Below are positions 45,672-54,176 of a DNA stretch of 64,000 bases, piece by piece (position 1 is the stretch's first letter; each line of letters opens with the position of its first letter). The notes under the pieces are model-generated. The model was not told where the DNA came from and did not search any database. It saw only the letters and a list, made by a program, of their open reading frames with translations. The position numbers and the translations under genes were made by a program. Origin of the DNA: Pseudoalteromonas piscicida (lineage in GTDB: Bacteria > Pseudomonadota > Gammaproteobacteria > Enterobacterales > Alteromonadaceae); the NCBI RefSeq assembly GCF_002208135.1, contig NZ_CP021646.1, positions 1,223,501 through 1,287,500 of the forward strand. The letters run 5' to 3'.

Positions 45672-46376
45672 GTGGAATCGGGACTAAATTTTGTCGATCT
45701 AATTTTAAAAGCCAGCTTTTTGGTACAACTTGTTATGTTGACCCTGGTGGGATTATCTATTGCTTCTTGGGCAATTATTTTTCAACGTAAAACTGTCATT
45801 TCTCAAGCCCAAAACCAATCAAAGAATTTCGAGCAAAAATTTTGGTCCGGTATGGATCTTAGCAAACTGTATAATGAAATAGCCGCAAGAACGGGTAGTG
45901 CAACAGGATTAGAAGCGTTATTTGTATCCGGCTTTAAAGAATTTGCAAAGCATAAAAAAGGCAATATCCAATCTCCTTCGATTGTTGTTGAAGGTACTCA
46001 CCGTTCAATGCGTGTCGCGCTTTCTCGTGAAATTGAAAAGTTAGAATCAAGCCTCTCTTTTTTAGCGACAGTTGGCTCTATCAGTCCTTATATCGGTCTA
46101 TTTGGTACTGTTTGGGGGATCATGAATGCCTTCATCGCGCTCGGCGAAGTGAAACAAGCGACACTGCAAATGGTTGCGCCAGGTATTGCCGAAGCTTTGA
46201 TTGCGACAGCCATGGGTCTGTTTGCGGCAATTCCAGCGGTAATGGCGTATAACCGATTTGCCAAAAATGTAGAAAAGCTAGAAACTCAGTACATAAACTT
46301 TATGGAAGAGTTCGCTAATATCCTTTATCGTCAGGCTGCAACACAAGTAGAGGCAAAACAAAATGTATCAGCGTAA
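45672..46376 (+). CDS. tolQ: TolQ, inner-membrane motor subunit of Tol-Pal
   Basis: The 234-residue protein has three membrane segments: an N-terminal one ([20 protein letters not shown]) and two near residues 135-155 and 170-190. TolQ, with TolR, forms the proton channel that powers TolA for outer-membrane constriction at division. The conserved [20 protein letters not shown] and [21 protein letters not shown] blocks mark the channel. GTG at 45672 is chosen because it gives the usual TolQ N terminus; a longer TTG-started frame at 45606 adds unlike residues. It overlaps tolR by 14 bases. Confidence 0.92.
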   Translation: MESGLNFVDLILKASFLVQLVMLTLVGLSIASWAIIFQRKTVISQAQNQSKNFEQKFWSGMDLSKLYNEIAARTGSATGLEALFVSGFKEFAKHKKGNIQSPSIVVEGTHRSMRVALSREIEKLESSLSFLATVGSISPYIGLFGTVWGIMNAFIALGEVKQATLQMVAPGIAEALIATAMGLFAAIPAVMAYNRFAKNVEKLETQYINFMEEFANILYRQAATQVEAKQNVSA

Positions 46377-46791
46377 GAGACGCCGTCCCGTCGCGGAGAT
46401 CAACGTCGTTCCTTATATTGATGTTATGTTGGTGCTGTTAATCATCTTTATGGCAACGGCTCCACTTATCCAACACGGCGTAAAAGTAGACTTACCTCAG
46501 ATGGAAGAGTCTGAATTGGTTGAAACCAAAGACTCGCCACCGATTATCGCCACCATTGATGCTGAAGGTCGCTATTTTGTGACTGTTGGTACCGATCCTG
46601 AAGCACCGATGGATGCCGTAGAAGTAGCTGCGGTGATTAAACTTAAGTTAGAACAAAATCCAGATACTCCTGTAATGATTAAAGGTTCAGGCAGAGTGTC
46701 GTATCAAGAAGTCCTTTATTTAATGGATTTCTTGAAAAAAGCGGGTGTTCCTTCTGTTGGCCTAATGACTAAATCATTTGAGGATGAGTAA
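46363..46791 (+). CDS. tolR: TolR, Tol-Pal motor subunit
   Basis: This 142-residue protein has one membrane segment (residues about 15-35) containing the proton-carrying aspartate in [16 protein letters not shown]. The periplasmic part ends in [25 protein letters not shown], the ExbD/TolR fold. Start overlaps the tolQ end, and the stop codon overlaps the tolA start, so translation is coupled. Confidence 0.95.
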   Translation: MYQRKRRRPVAEINVVPYIDVMLVLLIIFMATAPLIQHGVKVDLPQMEESELVETKDSPPIIATIDAEGRYFVTVGTDPEAPMDAVEVAAVIKLKLEQNPDTPVMIKGSGRVSYQEVLYLMDFLKKAGVPSVGLMTKSFEDE

Positions 46792-47732
46792 TGAGTTCAT
46801 TATCTAGCAGCGTAGTTAAGTCAGTATTGCTTCATGGCGCGATTGGCGGTCTGCTATTTGCTACGGCAAATTTTCAAGTTGAAACACCTACTGTGATGGA
46901 AGTCACCTTAAATCCACAGCAAAAAGATCAAAAGCCTGAAAGAGCGGTTTCTGCTGTGTCGGTTGATCAGCAAGCGGTTGAGAAAAAGATTGCTGATTTA
47001 AAAAAGCGTGAAGAAGAAAAGCAAGCTGCTGAAGATCGCCGTATTCGAGATCTTGAACGGCGTGCGCAGCAAGCCAGAAAAGACCGGGAAGCCGAAGCGC
47101 GCCGCATTAAAAAACTGGAGCAAGAGCGTCAAGCGAAGTTGGAAGAGACTCGCCAAGCTGAGGCGCAAGCCAAACGCGCTCGCGAAATAGAGAAAAAGCA
47201 ACGTGAGCAGGCTGATAAAGCGAGAGCCGAAAAAGCCGCTGCAGAAGAAGCTGCTAAAAAAGCTGCAGCCCAGCGCCAAGCTGAGGAAGATCGTTTAAGA
47301 AAGGCTGAAGAGGCGAGGAAACGTCGCGAAGCCGAGGAAAAACGAAAAGCGGAAGAAGCGGAGCGTCAACGTCAAAAGGCACTTGAGGAACAAATGCTGC
47401 GTGACCAGCTTGCGAAAGAGCAGGCAGCAAGAGCTAGGATCCGTCAACAGCAAGTATTAAGCGAAGTAGATAAGTTTAAAGCACTTATTATGCAACGCAT
47501 TCAAGCAAACTTACTTATAGATGAAACAATGAAAGGTAAACAATGCCGAGTAAACATTCGTTTAGCCTTCAACGGTCTCGTGACACATGTTGAGTCATTG
47601 GGTGGCGACAAGCTAGTGTGTGAAGCTGCTATCCGTGCTGTGAAAATGGCAGATACTTTACCTGTTTCTAAAGATAAAGACGTGTTTGAGCAGCTTAAGA
47701 ATATCAATTTAACAATTAAACCAAATTTTTAA
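46791..47732 (+). CDS. tolA: TolA, periplasm-spanning protein
   Basis: The 313-residue protein has an N-terminal membrane anchor (residues about 10-28), a very long charged helix rich in Ala, Glu, Lys and Arg (about 55-220) and a C-terminal globular domain beginning near KFKALIMQRIQANL with CRVNIRLAFNGLV. It couples the TolQR motor to Pal and TolB at the outer membrane. The length is shorter than E. coli TolA (421) because the helical domain is shorter. Confidence 0.93.
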   Translation: MSSLSSSVVKSVLLHGAIGGLLFATANFQVETPTVMEVTLNPQQKDQKPERAVSAVSVDQQAVEKKIADLKKREEEKQAAEDRRIRDLERRAQQARKDREAEARRIKKLEQERQAKLEETRQAEAQAKRAREIEKKQREQADKARAEKAAAEEAAKKAAAQRQAEEDRLRKAEEARKRREAEEKRKAEEAERQRQKALEEQMLRDQLAKEQAARARIRQQQVLSEVDKFKALIMQRIQANLLIDETMKGKQCRVNIRLAFNGLVTHVESLGGDKLVCEAAIRAVKMADTLPVSKDKDVFEQLKNINLTIKPNF

Positions 47733-47741
47733 AGGACGAAC

Positions 47742-49100
47742 ATGCTAAAGAAGTTCACAACCTTATTGCTGGTTTTTACTCTGGGTGTATCACAGTTTGC
47801 GCAAGCCGCACTTGAAATTGTGATAACAGAAGGGGTAGACAGTGCTAGACCCATCGCAATTGTGCCATTTAAATATAATGGTACTGGTGAAATGCCGTCG
47901 AGTTTAAGTGACGTTATTTCTGCAGACTTAATGCGCAGCGGTAAATTTAAGCCCGTTGCCGAGGCTGATATGCCGCAATTACCAACCACTGACTCGGAAA
48001 TCGACTACGCTGCGTGGGTAGATGCGGGGGTTGAAGCGGTAGTCGTAGGTACCGTGACTCAGCAATCTGCAGGGCGCTACCTGGTAAAGTATGAATTGAT
48101 CGATGTGATCAGAGCGCAGCTTACCGGTGGTGAAACTCGCATTATGTCAAATGGTCGCTTAATGCAAAGCGACGACCATGTGCTAGAAGGACGCCAAAGT
48201 ATTGTTAGCAGTACAGGCTTTAGAAATTACGCGCACCAAATTAGCGACGTAGTATATGAAGCTTTAACAGGTGAAAGAGGCGCATTTAGAACTAAGATTG
48301 CCTACGTCATCGTACGTGATGGCCAAGATAAGCCATACCAATTGGTTGTTGCCGATTATGATGGCTACAACGAACAGGTGTTATTACGCTCAAAAGAGCC
48401 GTTAATGTCTCCTGCATGGTCGCCGGATGCAAACAAACTTGCGTACGTGACTTTTGAAAATCGCCAATCGCAAATCTACATTCAAGACATTTACACCGGA
48501 AAACGTGAACTGATCACGAGTCACCCTGGTATTAATGGCGCGCCACAATTTTCTCCAGATGGAACTAAATTACTTGCTGTACTCTCTAAAGATTCAGGTG
48601 GTGCGACAGAAGTGTATCTAATCGACTTGAAAACTCGTCAAGAAACACGCTTAACTCGTCATCGTAGTATAGATACTGAGCCGTCTTGGCATCCAAACGG
48701 TCAAGAAATTGTGTATACATCTGAAAGGGGTGGTAATGCTCAGATTTATAAGTTAAATTTAAAAACTGGTAGGTCTAAGCGAATTACGTTCGACGGCGAC
48801 ATGAACTTAGCAGGTTCGATCACGCCAGATGGTAAACGTCTGATTATGGTTAACCGCACGCTGGGCCGTTACCACATTGCGAAAAAAGAATTAGATTCCG
48901 GGTTGTTTCAAGTGCTGACTCGTACGAGACTAGATGAGTCCCCGAGTATTGCACCAAATGGTTCGATGATAATATACAGCACCTTGCACAATAATAAGCA
49001 GGTATTGGCATTGGTGTCTATGGATGGTCGTTTCAAGGCAAGGTTACCTGTCTTGGACGGTCAAGTTAAGGCACCAGCCTGGTCGCCGTTTTTACAGTAA
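47742..49100 (+). CDS. tolB: TolB, periplasmic beta-propeller
   Basis: The 452-residue protein has a signal peptide ending in AQA, an N-terminal alpha/beta domain (residues about 25-160) and a six-bladed propeller with repeated blocks such as [44 protein letters not shown] and [13 protein letters not shown]. TolB binds Pal and TolA. It lies 9 bases after tolA. Confidence 0.95.
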   Translation: MLKKFTTLLLVFTLGVSQFAQAALEIVITEGVDSARPIAIVPFKYNGTGEMPSSLSDVISADLMRSGKFKPVAEADMPQLPTTDSEIDYAAWVDAGVEAVVVGTVTQQSAGRYLVKYELIDVIRAQLTGGETRIMSNGRLMQSDDHVLEGRQSIVSSTGFRNYAHQISDVVYEALTGERGAFRTKIAYVIVRDGQDKPYQLVVADYDGYNEQVLLRSKEPLMSPAWSPDANKLAYVTFENRQSQIYIQDIYTGKRELITSHPGINGAPQFSPDGTKLLAVLSKDSGGATEVYLIDLKTRQETRLTRHRSIDTEPSWHPNGQEIVYTSERGGNAQIYKLNLKTGRSKRITFDGDMNLAGSITPDGKRLIMVNRTLGRYHIAKKELDSGLFQVLTRTRLDESPSIAPNGSMIIYSTLHNNKQVLALVSMDGRFKARLPVLDGQVKAPAWSPFLQ

Positions 49101-49140
49101 TTTTGCTGGTTAGATTTATAAAGATATAGGAATATACTCG

Positions 49141-49674
49141 ATGCAACTTAACAAAACTCTAAAAGCCTTAATGGTCGCGTTGCCAGTGATGACACTTGCA
49201 GCATGTAGCTCATCTTCAAGTGTTGATGAGGGCGCGGCTAGCGAAAGCAACCAAGCGGCAACCACACAAGACAACACTGTTGACGTAAACACTATGTCTC
49301 GCGAGAAATCTGCTGAAGAAAAGCTACGTGAGAAATACGAAGCCCTACGTCAAGAGCAGATCGTTTACTTCGATTTCGATAAATCTACTATTCAGAGCAA
49401 ATATGCTGAACTACTTCAAGCGCACGCTGATTTCCTAGTGAAAAACCCAAGCGTGAAAGTACTTGTGGAAGGTCACGCGGACGAGCGTGGTACGCCTGAG
49501 TATAACATCGCACTAGGTGAGAGCCGTGGTAAAGCAGTGGCTAAATACCTTCAAAGCCTAGGTGTTTCTGACAGCCAAATCTCTGTAGTGAGCTATGGTG
49601 AAGAAAAACCAATGGTTAAGTCACGCACAGAAGAAGCGTTCGCTAAGAACCGTCGCGCGGTATTAGTGTACTAA
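49141..49674 (+). CDS. pal: Pal, peptidoglycan-associated lipoprotein
   Basis: This 177-residue lipoprotein has the lipobox LAAC near residue 22 and a serine-rich linker. The OmpA-like peptidoglycan-binding domain includes VYFDFDKSTIQSKY and VEGHADERGTPEYNIALGES, with the diaminopimelate-binding Asp and Arg in this block. It anchors the outer membrane to the wall. It lies 40 bases after tolB. Confidence 0.97.
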   Translation: MQLNKTLKALMVALPVMTLAACSSSSSVDEGAASESNQAATTQDNTVDVNTMSREKSAEEKLREKYEALRQEQIVYFDFDKSTIQSKYAELLQAHADFLVKNPSVKVLVEGHADERGTPEYNIALGESRGKAVAKYLQSLGVSDSQISVVSYGEEKPMVKSRTEEAFAKNRRAVLVY

Positions 49675-49686
49675 GAAAGAGTTATT

Positions 49687-50442
49687 ATGAAGCCGAATAC
49701 TATTTTGGCAGCATTCTTACTCATGAGCGGGAGCGCCCAAGTTTGGGCTGCTCCCGCTCCTGTTTCAGAAGCTGCAAATTCAAATCAAACACTGGAAGAA
49801 CGTGTCTCTCAACTTGAGAGTATGATGAGAACCCGCAATTTGCTGCAGGCTGAGCTACAGCAACAGCTTAATCTTCTACAAGAAGAAGTAAGCCAAGTGC
49901 GCGGTGTGACAGAAGAGCAGAGCTATAAGCTTGAAAAAGTGCTACAACGTCAACGTGAGCTGTATCAAGAGATCGAGAATCGCGTTAGTCAAGCTTATGA
50001 CCAGTCACAATCCACCGCAGCTGCGGTGACGCCTGATATTACCCCAGAACAAGCATTCAGCAGCAATCTGTCTGAAAATGAAGCGTACGACCGTACAGTA
50101 AACATGATAATGAAGGATAAGCGCTACGATGCGGCTATCCCCGAGTTTCAAAGTTTCTTACAACAGTATCCAAATTCAGTGTATGTGCCGAACGCGCATT
50201 ACTGGCTAGGTCAGCTATTCTTAATAAAATCTGACGATGGTAAAGCCAAGTCTCATTTTGCAACCGTTGTTGATAATTTCCCTGAATCGAATAAACGTCC
50301 AGAAGCGATGTTAAAGCTGGGTACTATTTTACATAAACAGGGACAAGCTGCCGAAGCGAAGACGCTCCTTAATAAATTGATTAAAGAGTATCCAAGTACG
50401 ACTCCTGCAAAATTGGCAACAGAGCGTTTAGCGAAGATGTAA
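49687..50442 (+). CDS. cpoB: CpoB (YbgF), cell division coordinator
   Basis: The 251-residue periplasmic protein has a signal peptide ending in VWA, a coiled-coil trimerisation region (residues about 30-95) and three tetratricopeptide repeats in the C-terminal half (AYDRTVNMIMKDKRYDAAIP, YVPNAHYWLGQLFL, PEAMLKLGTILHKQG). CpoB coordinates Tol action with PBP1B. It ends the tol operon 12 bases after pal. Confidence 0.93.
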   Translation: MKPNTILAAFLLMSGSAQVWAAPAPVSEAANSNQTLEERVSQLESMMRTRNLLQAELQQQLNLLQEEVSQVRGVTEEQSYKLEKVLQRQRELYQEIENRVSQAYDQSQSTAAAVTPDITPEQAFSSNLSENEAYDRTVNMIMKDKRYDAAIPEFQSFLQQYPNSVYVPNAHYWLGQLFLIKSDDGKAKSHFATVVDNFPESNKRPEAMLKLGTILHKQGQAAEAKTLLNKLIKEYPSTTPAKLATERLAKM

Positions 50443-50446
50443 TTAT

Positions 50447-50496
50447 CACTTTTTGAGCTGAGTGCCTTAAAATTAGGCGCTTAGTCATAAAAAGTG
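50447..50496 (+). terminator. Large hairpin ending the tol operon
   Basis: Outer arms CACTTTTT and AAAAAGTG enclose an inner stem AGTGCCT/AGGCGCT (one G-T pair). It stands directly after cpoB and before the tRNA promoter. Confidence 0.6.
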
Positions 50497-50516
50497 AAAA
50501 AAACTAGCTATTTCAG

Positions 50517-50554
50517 TTGCACTCAAAATTTAAATAAGTATTATAAGCGCCCGC
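50517..50554 (+). promoter_or_regulatory. Promoter of the tRNA-Lys array with GC-rich discriminator
   Basis: TTGCAC (50517-50522), 16 bases, TATTAT (50539-50544), followed by GCGCCCGC (50547-50554). A GC-rich discriminator is typical of stringently controlled tRNA and rRNA promoters. The first tRNA begins 48 bases after the -10 box. Confidence 0.65.
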
Positions 50555-50591
50555 AGCAGGCGATTGGTAACAAAACACTGCTGCGTTAAGT

Positions 50592-50667
50592 GGGTCATTA
50601 GCTCAGTTGGTAGAGCAGTGGACTTTTAATCCATTGGTCGATGGTTCGAGTCCATCATGACCCACCA
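50592..50667 (+). tRNA. tRNA-Lys(TTT) copy 1
   Basis: A full 76-nt cloverleaf with acceptor stem GGGTCAT/ATGACCC, anticodon loop CTTTTAA giving UUU, T-loop GGTTCGAGTCC and encoded CCA. All eight copies appear identical. Confidence 0.97.
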
Positions 50668-50822
50668 CTTTACAAGCTTTAGAATTCATATTTGAGCGGG
50701 TCATTAGCTCAGTTGGGTGAAAAAAGACCGAAGCAACGCTTCGCAGCTTTTTGAACGCGAGTCAGGACGACGAGCCGGAACACCTCTTCAGGATGAATTA
50801 ATGGCACTTTTAATGCTTGAGC
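50668..50822 (+). repeat. Array spacer 1 with truncated tRNA-Lys (50698-50716)
   Basis: The truncated copy stops after GGGTCATTAGCTCAGTTGG, then continues with GTGAAAAAAGACC and the hairpin CGAAGC-AAC-GCTTCG. Its leader (TTTACAAGCTTTAGAATTC) is the most divergent of the seven and one base longer. Confidence 0.95.
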
Positions 50823-50898
50823 GGGTCATTAGCTCAGTTGGTAGAGCAGTGGACTTTTAATCCATTGGTCGATGGTTCGAGTCCATCATGACCCACCA
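50823..50898 (+). tRNA. tRNA-Lys(TTT) copy 2
   Basis: Identical 76-nt gene with encoded CCA and anticodon UUU. Confidence 0.97.
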
Positions 50899-51052
50899 CT
50901 TACAAGCATATGAATTCAATTTTGAGCGGGTCATTAGCTCAGTTGGGTGAAAAAAGACCGAAGCAACGCTTCGCAGCTTTTTGAACGCGAGTCAGGACGA
51001 CGAGCCGGAACACCTCTTCAGGATGAATTAATGGCATTTTTAATGCTTGAGC
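50899..51052 (+). repeat. Array spacer 2 with truncated tRNA-Lys (50928-50946)
   Basis: Same structure; leader has CATATGAATTCAAT, hairpin loop AAC, end ATGGCATTTTTAATGC. Confidence 0.95.
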
Positions 51053-51128
51053 GGGTCATTAGCTCAGTTGGTAGAGCAGTGGACTTTTAATCCATTGGTC
51101 GATGGTTCGAGTCCATCATGACCCACCA
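51053..51128 (+). tRNA. tRNA-Lys(TTT) copy 3
   Basis: Identical 76-nt gene with encoded CCA and anticodon UUU. Confidence 0.97.
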
Positions 51129-51282
51129 CTTACAAGCATGCGAATTCGATTTTGAGCGGGTCATTAGCTCAGTTGGGTGAAAAAAGACCGAATCAACGCT
51201 TCGCAGCTTTTTGAACGCGAGTCAGGACGACGAGCCGGAACACCTCTTCAGGATGAATCAATGGCACTTTTAATGCTTGAGC
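51129..51282 (+). repeat. Array spacer 3 with truncated tRNA-Lys (51158-51176)
   Basis: Leader has CATGCGAATTCGAT. The hairpin reads CGAATC-AAC-GCTTCG, with one mismatch in the stem. This spacer matches spacer 5. Confidence 0.95.
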
Positions 51283-51358
51283 GGGTCATTAGCTCAGTTG
51301 GTAGAGCAGTGGACTTTTAATCCATTGGTCGATGGTTCGAGTCCATCATGACCCACCA
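51283..51358 (+). tRNA. tRNA-Lys(TTT) copy 4
   Basis: Identical 76-nt gene with encoded CCA and anticodon UUU. Confidence 0.97.
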
Positions 51359-51512
51359 CTTACAAGCATACGAATTCAATTTTGAGCGGGTCATTAGCTC
51401 AGTTGGGTGAAAAAAGACCGAAGCTAAGCTTCGCAGCTTTTTGAACGCGAGTCAGGACGACGAGCCGGAACACCTCTTCAGGATGAATTAATGGCATTTT
51501 TAATGCTTGAGC
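51359..51512 (+). repeat. Array spacer 4 with truncated tRNA-Lys (51388-51406)
   Basis: Leader has CATACGAATTCAAT. The hairpin is CGAAGC-TAA-GCTTCG: loop changed, stem kept. This spacer matches spacer 6 except for one base. Confidence 0.95.
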
Positions 51513-51588
51513 GGGTCATTAGCTCAGTTGGTAGAGCAGTGGACTTTTAATCCATTGGTCGATGGTTCGAGTCCATCATGACCCACCA
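51513..51588 (+). tRNA. tRNA-Lys(TTT) copy 5
   Basis: Identical 76-nt gene with encoded CCA and anticodon UUU. Confidence 0.97.
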
Positions 51589-51742
51589 CTTACAAGCATG
51601 CGAATTCGATTTTGAGCGGGTCATTAGCTCAGTTGGGTGAAAAAAGACCGAATCAACGCTTCGCAGCTTTTTGAACGCGAGTCAGGACGACGAGCCGGAA
51701 CACCTCTTCAGGATGAATCAATGGCACTTTTAATGCTTGAGC
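51589..51742 (+). repeat. Array spacer 5 with truncated tRNA-Lys (51618-51636)
   Basis: Appears identical to spacer 3, including the GAATC stem mismatch and GGATGAATCA. Confidence 0.95.
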
Positions 51743-51818
51743 GGGTCATTAGCTCAGTTGGTAGAGCAGTGGACTTTTAATCCATTGGTCGATGGTTCGA
51801 GTCCATCATGACCCACCA
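51743..51818 (+). tRNA. tRNA-Lys(TTT) copy 6
   Basis: Identical 76-nt gene with encoded CCA and anticodon UUU. Confidence 0.97.
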
Positions 51819-51972
51819 CTTACAAGCATACGAATTCAATTTTGAGCGGGTCATTAGCTCAGTTGGGTGAAAAAAGACCGAAGCTAAGCTTCGCAGCTTT
51901 TTGAACGCGAGTCAGGACGACGAGCCGGAACACCTCTTCAGGACGAATTAATGGCATTTTTAATGCTTGAGC
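51819..51972 (+). repeat. Array spacer 6 with truncated tRNA-Lys (51848-51866)
   Basis: Matches spacer 4 except that GGATGAATTA has become GGACGAATTA. Confidence 0.95.
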
Positions 51973-52048
51973 GGGTCATTAGCTCAGTTGGTAGAGCAGT
52001 GGACTTTTAATCCATTGGTCGATGGTTCGAGTCCATCATGACCCACCA
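51973..52048 (+). tRNA. tRNA-Lys(TTT) copy 7
   Basis: Identical 76-nt gene with encoded CCA and anticodon UUU. Confidence 0.97.
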
Positions 52049-52202
52049 CTTACAAGCATATGAATTCAATTTTGAGCAAGTCATTAGCTCAGTTGGGTGA
52101 AAAAAGACCGAAGCTAAGCTTCGCAGCTTTTTGAACGCGAGTCAGGACGACGAGCCGGAACACCTCTTCAGGACGAATTAATGGCACTTATAATTCTTGA
52201 GC
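52049..52202 (+). repeat. Array spacer 7 with degenerate truncated tRNA-Lys (52078-52096)
   Basis: The truncated copy begins AAGTCATT instead of GGGTCATT, the only truncated copy with changes. Hairpin loop is TAA, GGACGAATTA is shared with spacer 6, and the end is ATGGCACTTATAATTC. Confidence 0.93.
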
Positions 52203-52278
52203 GGGTCATTAGCTCAGTTGGTAGAGCAGTGGACTTTTAATCCATTGGTCGATGGTTCGAGTCCATCATGACCCACCA
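52203..52278 (+). tRNA. tRNA-Lys(TTT) copy 8
   Basis: Identical 76-nt gene with encoded CCA and anticodon UUU. Sequence after it is unrelated to the spacers, so the array ends here. Confidence 0.97.
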
Positions 52279-52411
52279 TCCTCTTATTCTTCATATATTA
52301 TTCAAAATACTTTCTTAAACTCGCCATTTTGAGCTAAACATTCGCTAGGATTACCCCTGTATTTTTCGTATAATTCTACCTAATTATGCAATGTGGACTA
52401 GTGGTCGAGAA

Positions 52412-53455
52412 ATGAGTCTAGCTGAACGTATTATGCCGGAAGATTATATCTTCCCTCCAAAACCTGCCCCTCTTACCGTTGAAGAAAAAGCAGAGTATAA
52501 AGCGCGTATCAAAGCGCTATTAGTTGAAAAAAATGCGGTACTGGTTGCCCATTATTATACTGATCCTGAGATCCAAGCACTTGCTGAAGAAACTGGCGGC
52601 TGTGTTGCTGATTCATTAGAAATGGCACGGTTTGGCGCTAAGCAAGAAGACAAAGACATGATCATCGTCGCCGGCGTGCGCTTTATGGGCGAAACGGCAA
52701 AAATATTAACACCGCACAAAACTGTTGTGATGCCAACACTCGAAGCAACTTGCTCGTTGGACGTTGGTTGCCCTATCGACGAGTTCTCTGCGTTTTGCGA
52801 TCAACACCCAGACAGAAAAGTGGTGGTATACGCCAATACTTCAACTGCGGTAAAGGCCAGAGCGGATTGGATCGTCACTTCCTCTTGCGCGCTTGAGATT
52901 GTTGAGCACCTTGATGAGCAAGGCGAAAAAATTATCTGGGGTCCGGATAAGCACTTGGGTTCTTATATCCAAAAGAAAACGGGTGCCGATATGATCATGT
53001 GGAATGGTGCGTGTATCGTTCATGATGAATTTAAAACCAAAGCCCTTAAAGACATGAAGCAGCTACATCCTGACGCTGCGGTACTGGTTCATCCTGAGTC
53101 TCCTGCGGAAATTGTAGACTTAGCGGATGCGGTAGGCTCAACGAGTCAGTTAATTAAAGCTGCGCAAGAAATGGATAATCAGAAGTTTATCGTTGCTACC
53201 GATCGCGGTATCTTCTACAAAATGCAGCAACTTTGTCCTGAGAAAGAGTTCTTCGAAGCACCAACCGCTGGTGAAGGCGCTACATGCCGCAGCTGTGCCC
53301 ATTGCCCTTGGATGGCAATGAACGGCCTACAGGCAATTGAAGAAGCGCTTATCAGCCCACAAGGCAAAGAAGTCTTCGTTGATATGGAATTGCGTGAAGG
53401 CGCACTACGTTCGCTCAATCGCATGCTAGATTTTTCTGCATCCTTGCAGAAATAG
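52412..53455 (+). CDS. nadA: Quinolinate synthase NadA
   Basis: NadA condenses iminoaspartate with dihydroxyacetone phosphate to quinolinate in NAD synthesis, using a [4Fe-4S] cluster. The cluster cysteines are in [20 protein letters not shown] and [10 protein letters not shown]. Choosing ATG 52412 (MSLAERIMP) gives 347 residues, the same as E. coli NadA; an ATG at 52391 would add seven. The block [19 protein letters not shown] is the substrate-binding start of domain 1. It stands alone after the tRNA array. Confidence 0.95.
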   Translation: MSLAERIMPEDYIFPPKPAPLTVEEKAEYKARIKALLVEKNAVLVAHYYTDPEIQALAEETGGCVADSLEMARFGAKQEDKDMIIVAGVRFMGETAKILTPHKTVVMPTLEATCSLDVGCPIDEFSAFCDQHPDRKVVVYANTSTAVKARADWIVTSSCALEIVEHLDEQGEKIIWGPDKHLGSYIQKKTGADMIMWNGACIVHDEFKTKALKDMKQLHPDAAVLVHPESPAEIVDLADAVGSTSQLIKAAQEMDNQKFIVATDRGIFYKMQQLCPEKEFFEAPTAGEGATCRSCAHCPWMAMNGLQAIEEALISPQGKEVFVDMELREGALRSLNRMLDFSASLQK

Positions 53456-53544
53456 TAGGATTAATAGACAAATAGATCCTAAAAGCAAAAAACTGCTTGA
53501 TAAAGTGCGAGGCTTTTCATAGTATTAGCCCCGCAATTCAGTGC

Positions 53545-53635
53545 GGAGAGATGGCTGAGTGGCTTAAGGCGCACGACTGGAACTCGTGTATACGTTTATA
53601 GCGTATCGAGGGTTCGACTCCCTCTCTCTCCGCCA
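53545..53635 (+). tRNA. tRNA-Ser(GGA)
   Basis: A 91-nt class II tRNA with acceptor stem GGAGAGA/TCTCTCC, anticodon loop CTGGAAC giving GGA, a long variable arm (TATACGTTTATAGCGTA) and encoded CCA at 53633-53635. Confidence 0.95.
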
Positions 53636-53639
53636 TCCT

Positions 53640-53662
53640 AAAACAGCTAAAGCTGTTTTTTT
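53640..53662 (+). terminator. Terminator after tRNA-Ser
   Basis: AAAACAGCT and AGCTGTTTT form a 9-bp stem with a 2-base core loop, ending in T8. Confidence 0.85.
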
Positions 53663-53876
53663 GTGCCTTGAATTCTCCTCTTATCAACTTTCCCAGACAA
53701 ATTGTGTATTACCTAATTGATGAAACTTTGGATATTCGGAAGCTATTTAATATTTAAAGAGGTTTTGAATACTCGAGTATTTAGCACCTAGCATTGCCAG
53801 CGGTTGTCCAATTTTGAAAATAGCGCTAAGTTTAGATTTGATACCCTGAAGATAGAAAGCAGAAAGGAACATTAAG

Positions 53877-54143
53877 ATGACAAATCTTAGTGAGCGACTT
53901 AAGGGCTTGGATCTGAGCCGAGTAACACATAGACTCAAAACCGCAGCTGGGATGACAGAGGATGATTGTTTTCAAGCAGAAGTACTGTATAAACAATTTC
54001 TGACATTGAAGTCGAAATATCCAGATACGCCAATCACACCGCCGCAGCTTGCCGACGAGGTATGGCATGAACATATCACAGATACAATCGCGTATTACAG
54101 GGGAGTTACTATTTATTGCTACGATGATTTGTTTAACTCATAA
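53877..54143 (+). CDS. Small GRDP-like conserved protein
   Basis: The 88-residue protein has the block LADEVWHEHITDTIAYYRG near residues 58-76, which matches the DEVWHxHIxDTxxY core of glycine-rich-domain-containing-protein-like (PF07173) proteins. The function of this short bacterial form is unknown. AAAGGAACATTAAG precedes the ATG. It lies at the start of the AT-rich patch after tRNA-Ser. Confidence 0.6.
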   Translation: MTNLSERLKGLDLSRVTHRLKTAAGMTEDDCFQAEVLYKQFLTLKSKYPDTPITPPQLADEVWHEHITDTIAYYRGVTIYCYDDLFNS

Positions 54144-54176
54144 CAGTATCAATTATTACTAAAAGGGAATTCACTC

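Larger units (their letters stand above)
50592..52278 (+). repeat. Tandem array: eight tRNA-Lys genes with truncated-tRNA spacers
   Basis: Eight tRNA-Lys genes repeat with a period of 230 bases (231 for the first). Each of the seven spacers has a variable leader, a truncated copy of the first 19 nt of the tRNA, a conserved segment of about 100 bases with a hairpin, and TTGAGC just before the next tRNA. The last six bases before the truncated copy are also TTGAGC, so 25-bp direct repeats flank each 100-base insert (first pair 50692-50716 and 50817-50841). Confidence 0.95.

Noticed and set aside
45663..45674. TATAAT directly before the tolQ GTG as a leaderless promoter
   Set aside because: The start point would fall on or after the GTG, so the box cannot serve this start; AT-rich chance match is likelier.
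47008..47279. Overlapping frames on both strands of tolA
   Set aside because: They are by-products of the biased Ala/Glu/Lys codons in the tolA helix.
50592..52278. Tandem repeats as a CRISPR array
   Set aside because: The repeats are complete tRNA-Lys genes with cloverleaf structure, the spacers are themselves nearly identical, and no cas gene is nearby.
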